Source: Elysia crispata
Lineage: Eukaryota; Mollusca; Gastropoda; Plakobranchidae
Direction of reading: 5' to 3'
Assembly: GCA_033675545.1 (NCBI GenBank)
Contig: JAWDGP010001428.1
Coordinates: 634,501-698,500 of the forward strand
DNA length: 64,000 nt
In this document: piece after piece, positions 56,022 through 64,000 of the stretch
Numbering within the stretch: position 1 is the first letter of the stretch
Layout of the letters: each line of letters opens with the position of its first letter
Program-made: the position numbers and the translations under genes
Notes under the pieces: generated by a model
Database searches by the model: none
Told to the model about the DNA's origin: nothing
Seen by the model: only the letters and a program-made list of their open reading frames with translations

Positions 56022-56590
56022 TACAGCCTTTCTTCCCCCCCCCCCCCTCCCAAGGAATCCTCCAATGTAATCTGCCTGCAGCCTTTCTTCCCCCCCCCCC
56101 TCCCAAGGAATCCTCCAATGTAATCTGCCTGCAGCCTTTCTTCCCCCCCTCCCAAGGAATCCTCCAATGTAATCTGCCTGCAGCCTTTCTTCCCCCCCTC
56201 CCAAGGAATCCTCCAATGTAATCTGCCTGCAGCCTTTCTTCCCCCCTTCCAAGGAATCCTCCAATGTAATCTGCCTGCATCTTTTCTTCCCCCCCCCCTA
56301 ACAATGAATCCTCCTATTTAATCTTCCTGCTTCGTTTCTTCCCCCCCTCCCAAGGAATCCTCCAATGTAATCTGCCTGCAGCCTTTCTTCCCCCCCTCCC
56401 AAGGAATCCTCCAATGTAATCTGCTGCAGCCTTTCTTCCCCCCCCCCCTCCCAAGGAATCCTCCGATGTAATCTGCCTGCAGCCTTTCTTCCCCCCTCCC
56501 AAGGAATCCTCCGATTTAATCTGCCTGCAGCCTTTCTTCCCCCCCCCCCCCTCCCAAGGAATCCTCCGATGTAATCTGCCTGCAGCCTTC
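56022..56590 (+). repeat. Minisatellite, about 11 copies of a ~50-bp unit with poly(C)
   Basis: Unit: GCCTTTCTT, 6-14 C, TCCCAAGGAATCCTCC, then AATGTAATCTGCCTGCA. Copies differ mainly in C-run length; two copies near 56280-56340 are more diverged. The - strand stays open in several frames because of the repeat, not because it is a gene. Confidence 0.95.
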
Positions 56591-57376
56591 CCAAACAAAC
56601 TTTTAAACCAGATCAGTTTCCGTGTCTGCAAAAACACTCAAAGCTTTGTTAGAATGTAGCACAATGTATGGTTAATTTCATCAATGCCATCCCCAAGACC
56701 CGCGCAGGCCCCCCTTGAATGCAACAAGTGCTCATCTGATCATGTCCTTGCTACACGAAATATAAATCTTATGATAGAAAAAAAAAAAATCTCTGAGAAG
56801 TTTAAAATACCTCAAGACTAAAGTTAGATAAAGACATCTGGGTCGTTTTTAGTTTGCTTGTTGTTGTTTTTTTCTTTCTAATCTCAAAGGAAAAAAATAG
56901 GTGTATACTTTTCATTTTACTGACTCTGCTTGCATTAGTAAGTGGCTTGGTGAGCAAAGGAGACTGGCTGTCTATATACACTCTATGGCCTCCGGCTATC
57001 TATATATATTTTTTGGTTAGCCTAAGTAATTTGATAAGGCATCATTAAATTGTGAGGTTCATATGAAAGCCAAGAGTCGAGTAGTTTCCGAAAATATGAG
57101 CTTAGCCGGTGGACTAACAGACTGAAGTAAAGAATATTTAGTTTTCACTGGTAACCATTAAAATAAAGGGAGCACATGCTTGAGTGATTGATCTATAGTC
57201 TGTATTTACCCAAAGCATGCAAGCAGAAGACATTGGTGAAAAATATTTTTTAACCAATTTTCACAATAAAACCAAAAACATACCAAGTTTAAGATAATTA
57301 CATGAGCATTACACATTAAATGTGAATAATCGAGATTGCAATTGTATCAAAGAGATAACTAAAGTAATGAGAGCTA

Positions 57377-57379
57377 CAC

Positions 57380-57417
<38 letters not shown>

Positions 57418-57418
57418 T
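57377..57418 (+). repeat. (TA)n-(CA)n microsatellite
   Basis: About 13 TA then 9 CA units. Confidence 0.93.
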
Positions 57419-57640
57419 AGTCAGGGATGGCGCAGGAAAATGACAATTGCTCTTGAGCATGCAAGTGCCAAGGAGTGAAAATAAAGAGAGAAGATTGGGC
57501 AAAGCTGAGGAGAGCACACAGAGCCATGATAGAAACTTTCAAATTCTGCTACTTTTTCAGAGGCTAATTGTTGAGAATCTGCACAAATTCAGTTAAATTT
57601 TCCATAGATGATCAATAATGGAAGAAACATAAGAAGAGGA

Positions 57641-57740
57641 GTTCCAAAACCTTGCGAAGGAAAAGAAAAAGAAGAATAAATAGTTCCAAAACCTTGTGAA
57701 GGAAAAGAAAAAGAAGAAGAATAGTTCCAAAACCTTGCAA
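57641..57740 (+). repeat. Tandem repeat, 41-42-bp unit, about 2.4 copies
   Basis: GTTCCAAAACCTTG starts units at 57641, 57683 and 57724, each followed by GAAGGAAAAGAAAAAGAAGA except the last partial copy. Confidence 0.9.
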
Positions 57741-57945
57741 ATTAAGCAAAGCTTGACGAAGTTCAATAAGAATCTTCTCTCAACGCCCAGAATAAAGATA
57801 GAAAATCACAGCAAATTCATACAATATAGAGGGGGAAGTTTGTAGAGAAAAGAATTTACAGTATAAATCATCAATGAGGGTATAGACTCGTAACTTATAA
57901 TTTTTGGTTCCACTTATGTCACCTTTTCTCTCTGACCTCCTCCAC

Positions 57946-58082
57946 TTTTATTTCACCCACACACACCTTTTATTTCACCCACACACACCTTTTATTTCAC
58001 CCACACACACCTTTTATTTCACCCACACACACCTTTTATTTCACCCACACACACCTTTTATTTCACCCACACACACCTTTTT
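57946..58082 (+). repeat. 22-bp minisatellite, about 6 copies
   Basis: Perfect repeats of CTTTTATTTCACCCACACACAC (two parts: CTTTTATTTCA, CCCACACACAC). Homogeneity suggests recent expansion. Confidence 0.95.
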
Positions 58083-58756
58083 TTTTCCTCCAAACTAACA
58101 CAGCTAACATATTTCTTTTATATGCTTGTTTTATACGCTTTGTTTTATACAAAAATAGATTTGATGTACTAATGAAAACAATACTTTTTCAGAAGATAAA
58201 CAGCATTGTCAACACACTCGGATACACGAACTCTCTCAGGCCAGTGAAAAGAAGAAAAATCAGCAGACAGAAAGAGTCTGCTTCGGTTGCTTCGGTATAC
58301 TTTTTGTTACAACAAGATGGAAGACAATCAAATTTATTCCGGTATGAAGAAACCAGGGGTATTAAAAAAATTTTTATCTGTAAAAATTATGGGAACGGAG
58401 TGGGAAAACAAAAGGCTCATAATTATGCTCAAGTTACTGAACCTACAAGTAAATTTTAACCCTTTTATTTCAAAGGTCTGAGATCATTGTTTTGAGGGTT
58501 GGATTTATCACAAGATAAACGAAAAAAGTTATCTTAGTTTCTCTCTGTGTGCAAGAAGCTGCGGCGGCATCGTGTCTAGCCAGGAATTTTTTGTTTTGTT
58601 TAGTTTTCACTTGGCCATTATGGTTGGCCTTGTGATGTAAAGGTTTGGAGTTGGCTGTGACTTGCCCGGCTTGGTGCAGAGTAGCAGTAATCAACTGTAA
58701 AACATCTCCCTCATTCCCAGTCATACACAAACAGTAACTGTGCAATTCACTGATGT

Positions 58757-59220
58757 CAGATATGCCAACCCAACACAAAAACTTTTAGTGAGATCCCTGT
58801 TAATTTTTAGTGAGATTTGACATTTTTTAGTGAGACTTACACTTAGTGAGATTGTAAAACTTGCAGCATGACGTACAAGCAGTATGATGTACAAGCACCA
58901 TAACCACAGCCAGACAAATAGGCAGATGGGTGAATACAAAAAAATAAAGTTTGGCTTAAAAATAGGGGCCTCGAATAACACAGAAAGCTATGAGGCCAAA
59001 CAGATGTTGGCGATTCAGGCATTTACCGAACCGCATTTCAAAATGGCAGAAGAGTCGGCTTGCAAAAGGAGCCTACTCTTGGAAAATAAAAGCAGCGAGC
59101 GGTATCCAAGGAAAATTACTATTGGTAACGCAAATTTGTGTGTTTAAAAAATTGTTGTGGCGTGATACCGGTCACATATTCGTGAGTCTCACGTTAAAAT
59201 CGTGAGAGTTGCCATCTCTG
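58757..59220 (+). mobile_element. TIR element (MITE), 464 bp, 6-bp target duplication
   Basis: Left end CAGATATGCCAACCC; right end on the - strand CAGAGATGGCAACTCTCACG. TGATGT stands directly outside both ends (58751-58756 and 59221-59226). TTAGTGAGA-type words recur four times near the left end, with GTGAGACTCACG near the right. No transposase. Superfamily not assigned. Confidence 0.65.
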
Positions 59221-59284
59221 TGATGTGCATTGTGTTAAGAGTTCTAGATCTTTCTCCTCTTGATACACAAGGAAACTATATAAA

Positions 59285-59490
59285 CACCATCCACTACAAG
59301 CAAGCACTCTGTTGTGGAATCGACCTCCTCAAACTGTGGCAGTTTTAAGCACAGACTAAGGAATCCCATGGTTATATAGGAACTCTACCTCTCCCACGCC
59401 TTCCATCTCTTTTTTTCTCCCCATCTTACGTAGAATAGAGACTTTTAATTTTGAGTTCCTGTAATTTTATACAATTAAACAATAAAATTA
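59285..59490 (+). mobile_element. 3'-end remnant of a LINE (non-LTR retrotransposon)
   Basis: TTGTGGAATCGACCTCCTCA gives LWNRPPQ, and a shifted frame gives SFKHRLRNPM before a stop. This is the usual end of LINE reverse-transcriptase proteins (LWN.LP...FK..L). An AT-rich tail with AATAAA follows. One frameshift between the two pieces; the rest of the LINE is absent. Confidence 0.5.
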
Positions 59491-59909
59491 ATAGTCTCTT
59501 CATACAGTCGAAGTGTATTCACTTATCAAGACAGGCATGAGAGAGTCCGGTAGTAGATCCAAGTGATGGAAACTATGTAAGTTCGCTAATGATTGCCGGC
59601 CACTATTCATACCACTAAGTTCACGATAGAAAAACAATTGACAAAATTGTGAATTGTAAAGAGCTTTATCAGAATAACAAAACTCACCTCATTTTGTAAA
59701 ATCCAAATCTATTTATAGACCCTAAGAAACATTCATTATCATGTAGGTTGAGACAAATGAGCAGCTAGAAATTACCACGAAGCAGAGCACCTTTAGCCAC
59801 TTTCTTACAGGTAAAAATGATTTTAAAAAAAACTGTTTAAAAGAATCTCTTAATAGTTTTGGCATGTACACTAGTCAGCTGTCATAGAGAATTTGATGAT
59901 GATGTAAAT

Positions 59910-59913
<4 letters not shown>

Positions 59914-59968
<55 letters not shown>
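59914..59968 (+). repeat. (GA)n microsatellite
   Basis: About 27 GA units in an intron of the - strand gene. Confidence 0.97.
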
Positions 59969-59970
<2 letters not shown>

Positions 59971-60401
59971 AGATGAAATTAATAACATAGCACATAGCCA
60001 GGATTTATGGATAGGGTATACTTCACAGATACACCCTGAGGGCTAAATGCTATAACTGTATTGGATTTTAGAACAACAAATTTTGTGAGGACACAAAGAG
60101 TATAGTGCACTGTTACACACTCAGGGCTAAATAATACAACTATATTTAAGATTAGAGCAACAGGTTAGTAAAGATTCATTTCAACAGTGCAGTAATCCTT
60201 CGACCCATCTAACTAGGGTTTCAAGCAGGCATTTTGTGGATGTGGGTTAATTCTGTCACCGCCTGATTAGTTCATCTAAATAGAGGGGGTAAGAGGAGAT
60301 GGTAAAAATGTTAGGTTGAGGAAGGCTTACAAAGAGGACCTACAACATCAGAGAGTGTGGAGGGGTGCAGGACAGGGCCACGGCAGGCACACCGTACTCA
60401 C

Positions 60402-60451
60402 GGCGTGATAGGCCCGTCATCGCTGGTGTCCGCAACCCAAACCTCCTCCAT
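60402..60451 (-). CDS. 50-nt exon of unidentified - strand gene
   Basis: On the - strand, acceptor ctgtccctcaag, then MEEVWVADTSDDGPIT plus two bases, donor gtgagt. It takes phase 0 from exon 63254-63030 and leaves phase 2. Acidic, like its neighbours. Confidence 0.65.
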
Positions 60452-63029
60452 CTTGAGGGACAGATAAGCGAGATGGTGAGTGGTGGAGCAAACAAATACA
60501 TAAATGATAGAATGAAAAACAAGTGTGTGGATAAAAATAAACTGAAGTGAGTATGAGGAAGAAAATTGTGACCCCTTATCACTAGAGAGAAAAAAGTAAA
60601 ATGCTTTTTAATAACTTATGAGCAAATTTAAAAAATAAAAATTTAACAATTACATATATGTAGAGCCCGCAAAACTTGAAATTTCAAATTTCTATATTAC
60701 TTAAAATCTGCGTTATAAAATGAGATACTAAAGCTAAGTTTCTGACATTAACAGTTGTATCCACTTAACCGCAAAAACAAACAATTCTGCACTTTGTCAG
60801 CTCAATTTATTTAAAAATCTTTCTAAACGCTCTTTATGAGGTTTTAAATCTCTGTAATTCCTTGCATGTCCTTACATGATATTGAGCGCTTGAAAAGGAT
60901 CTGTAGTAAATATTATGATTTTCAGAAAAATTTTAGAAAACTAGTTTATGTTTTTTTTATTGCCAAGCATTTTGTTTCAGCTGACCCATGTGCTCCAAGT
61001 ATGAACTTCTTGATCTCACTCAATTCTAGTTCAGGATGCAAGGTGTGAGTTTTTAACTATAAATAAAAAAAAATAATTGGGATGCAAGGGGAATTCTTTA
61101 TACAAGGGTGGGTAATAAGAACAGCAACACTTTGATTATGGAAATTGCTAGGAATACCAGAGGCTGTAAAATTTATTCACATTTACAGGCATATTCTACA
61201 GGCTCTACAGGTATCACTGAAGGGGCAAAGGAAAAATTATGATAATCTCAACACATTTTATAAGATCTGAACTTCAAGATGATGTCAAAGTGGTGGGAAA
61301 ATTCAAGTACGGAGGCCTGACCACCGCCTGCAGATCATAAAGTTGAGCTTGAAATCAGAGAACTATTGAGTCGCTAACACTAAACAATTTTTTTGCAAGA
61401 CATAAACAAAAAGAAGAAGAAATTTAAAATTAGACTTGAACAAAAGATTTGAGGATCTCCTGAGTTGAACAATTTGGAAATCAACTTACACCCAACTACT
61501 ATTTGTTATTTTGGAACAATATAAGTCAAATCCAACCCATAATCTTTTAAGAGACGTATTTTTAAATAAAATTTTAGCTAATTATTGGTAACTTTATTAT
61601 ATCACCTGCATCTAAAAGTGAAGGAAACCACTTGCATCTTTTGATTATATGGCATATTTCAATTTACATTTATTCAGTTTGCTGATCATGTCACAAACTT
61701 AAAAATCAGTTTCTCCATTTTCTATAAGGTTATCCGACTCATGATTCTTGTCATCAGCTCTAATCCAAAACAAATTTTTGAATTATTTAGCAGAGCCTTC
61801 AATTATTTGCCTTGGATGCAATGTTACAGAAGCCTGTTATCCTCAAATCTTAAAACGTAGGACTCTATAATTGAAAGTTAAGAAGATCGATATTTGGGCT
61901 GTCATTAAGAAGCTTGACTCAGAGATAAAAACAAGCATAGACAAAAGCCCTAAATTGAATATGCTATGGAAGAAATTGCATAAGCCTTTCCTGATATCAC
62001 TGCACGTTTGTCATTTCATATAATTCTCTCATAAAAGGCTGCTAAATAGGTTGGATTATGATATCTAAAAGTTTTGAAGGACACACAGGCAAACTACTGC
62101 ACATTACTGTAAAGTAATAATAGATGATAAAATAACATGGAACTTCTGCAGCAACAATGAGTGTCCACAGAGATGAAAGCTGAACTTGACAGAAAAGGTT
62201 AAAAGAAAAACAGAAATGCTCTACAGTCCACTTTGAGGCCAATCTAAGGTGCTCCTAGAGAGGGCACATAGAATGAACAGAGTAAGTAGCAGAAAAATGG
62301 AAATGTTAAATTTATCAAATAAAAAAAGGAACTCAAAAAAAAAAAAAAATTATATCAGGGCCAGTAGGAAGATGAAATAATCAGCTAGGAGGTATAAAAG
62401 AACCAAGTCCAAGAAAATATTCAGCAACTGTGTGATTGAGACTCTTTCCGATACTTTTCAGACATCCTCCTGGCAAGAGGAGTCAAAGCAATAAATTAGA
62501 AACGTCAAGTAAGGAAGAAACTCCCAGGTGGCAGAGAAAGCTTTGGATGCAGAGATAACTGCTGGAAGAGGAATGTTGGACAGAACAAAACCTATCCCAG
62601 CGGCACAACGTTAACAGCCTAGTCGCAGCAGTGGTAGGTGCAGGTAACAAGAGGTAGGGCAAGCGCAGGTAAACTGGGAACAGTGTTTAATGGTTTTATA
62701 AAAGAGGGGTATATTGAGGAAGGGAGTCACTCGCTGCTGGAGTCAACTTAAAAAGCTGAACTCGGGAAGAAATGAGTGAGGTTTATTAGACCACGACTTG
62801 TACTCTGTCAAGTTTGAATTGGATCAATGAGTAAAATATGACAGTTTATTCCACTGGAACTGTTAAACATGCACATGCACCAACAAGAGGGTGAACATGC
62901 GTGAAAGGCACTTTATAAACAAAACAAAACAAACAAAAAAAAAAAACTGAAAATCTGAAATGTTGTTATCACTTTTTATGAAAACGAGCTACAGGCTTGG
63001 ATTTTCTGGCCTATTAAATTTAGGCTTAC
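60452..63029 (-). other. Intron of the - strand gene, no feature seen
   Basis: AT-rich with short A runs. No coding sequence or clear repeat found. Confidence 0.55.
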
Positions 63030-63254
63030 CTGAAGAGGTTCTGAATGGCTGCCTGACCTTGAAACCACATGTGGCTGCTGCATCTGCAGATTAATATCGT
63101 CCCCATCAATGCCTCCCATATTATTGAATCCCTCAGCTCCATTGCTGGTGTTAATGTTACTGCCTCCACCACCGCTGTCTCCCTCCATAGAGAAGCTGTT
63201 TTGTTCAAGGATCATGTCAATATCTGAGTCGCCGTCAGCGTTATGAGTCTCGCC
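63030..63254 (-). CDS. 75-codon exon of unidentified - strand gene, acidic and Gly-rich
   Basis: Preceded on the - strand by a long pyrimidine tract ending catgaag and followed by gtaagc. Reads GETHNADGDSDIDMILEQNS, MEGDSGGGGSN and GGIDGDDINLQMQQ to SGSHSEPLQ. Low-complexity, acidic, probably disordered. Both ends phase 0. Confidence 0.8.
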
Positions 63255-63519
63255 CTTCATGAAACAAAGAATAGAATAAAGGGAGGAGAAGGAGGAGGAG
63301 AGAGAGATGAGTATTATTGCTCATTTGATTGGATTCAAAACTCAAACAACTGAATGGTATGGCTGTTTCATTTATACATCATATGTATATTTATATATAT
63401 ATAATACCTACCTACTGAGGTAGTAATACTGAATAATCATATTGATGGGCTTTGCAAATAACATCATAAAATAGATAGAGTTCAGCTAGTGATCAGGACT
63501 TGTGGAAATCCTGGCATAC

Positions 63520-63648
63520 CTGTGTGATCTGCTCTTCTGTTGTGAACATTTTAGCAAACCCCGTACAGGATGGAGGAAGCGTCTCTATCAAGGTTGGTCT
63601 GCTGTTGGTCAGTAGTGGCTTCAGGAACCTGTCGCATTCATTGTAAAA
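63520..63648 (-). CDS. 43-codon exon of unidentified - strand gene
   Basis: Reads FYNECDRFLKPLLTNSRPTL, IETLPPSCTGFAKMF and TTEEQITQ, with acceptor aataacag and donor gtatgc. It looks like the end of a helical, structured domain leading into the acidic tail. Both ends phase 0. I do not recognise the family. Confidence 0.8.
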
Positions 63649-64000
63649 CTGTTATTTGCTGCAAGATTGGGCGGACATTAAGTCTTTTCAGTGTAGTTAC
63701 CCATATTATAAAAAAAAATATGTAAACCACACACAACATATTGGAAAATTTTACCCCCCCTAAAAGTTACTAGGATTTTTCAGAGATCATTGATAGAATA
63801 GTTTTGTTCAAGACATTGAAATTCTTCGCATTCAGCACAAATAGTGCTTGAAAAAATGTCACAGAATAGACAGAATTTAGGAACCACAGAATAGGTCTAA
63901 GACAGGTGACGAAAATTTAAAGATGCCAGGGCTTAGTTTCCAAATTTTGCATTTTTCACAATTCAAAGAGTACCATCCCCGATGAGGTTATAAAAATTTA

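Noticed and set aside
55974-56637. Overlapping - strand ORFs of about 100 codons with GGFLGRGG repeats
   Set aside because: All come from the minisatellite, which is open in several frames; poly(C) length changes shift the frame from copy to copy.
58172-58481. + strand ORFs of 95 and 64 codons
   Set aside because: No recognisable motif, low-complexity Lys-rich composition, no splice context.
60866-61048. + strand interval with ttgtttcag and gtgtga
   Set aside because: Isolated, short and on the strand opposite the gene there; no partner exons.

Overview
The window is animal genomic DNA: intron-rich, AT-rich, with long perfect (AG)n/(TC)n tracts, tRNA-derived SINE fragments and short TIR transposons. 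The protein sequences are clearly metazoan. A lophotrochozoan, probably a mollusc, is my best guess from intron style and repeats, but the sequence does not prove it.

Bases 1-41238 (+ strand) hold almost all of one gene, an unconventional myosin VIIa (MYO7A; fly crinkled). I can place 46 coding exons that join in frame from base 2 to a stop at 41236-41238. Together they encode 2124 residues, the whole protein except roughly the first 50. Domains in order: myosin motor, five IQ motifs, charged single-alpha-helix region, MyTH4-1, FERM-1, SH3, MyTH4-2, FERM-2. A long 3' UTR follows, with the last good poly(A) signal at 44341. The splice sites include one AT-AC U12-type intron (32480-33015) and one GC-AG intron (after 26755).

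The MYO7A introns carry two pogo/Tigger-like TIR elements (3398-4587 and 9890-10401), SINE-like pieces, long microsatellites, a broken antisense coding-like stretch (13159-14323), an antisense ORF (31157-31468), two candidate in-frame optional microexons (18396-18419 and 23652-23684), and a partial copy of a FERM-1 exon (28199-28285). That copy keeps the protein sequence better than the DNA sequence and could act as a poison or alternative last exon.

From about 44.4 kb the poly(T)-rich strand appears to switch, consistent with a convergent gene on the - strand. I see the 3' part of it: exons at 63648-63520, 63254-63030, 60451-60402, probably 53870-53840, and a terminal exon 51782-51675. The encoded C-terminus is acidic and Gly/Ser/Asn-rich; I could not identify the protein. 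Its introns hold a ~50-bp minisatellite with poly(C) tracts (56022-56590), a 22-bp minisatellite, a TIR element with a 6-bp target duplication (58757-59220) and a LINE 3'-end remnant.
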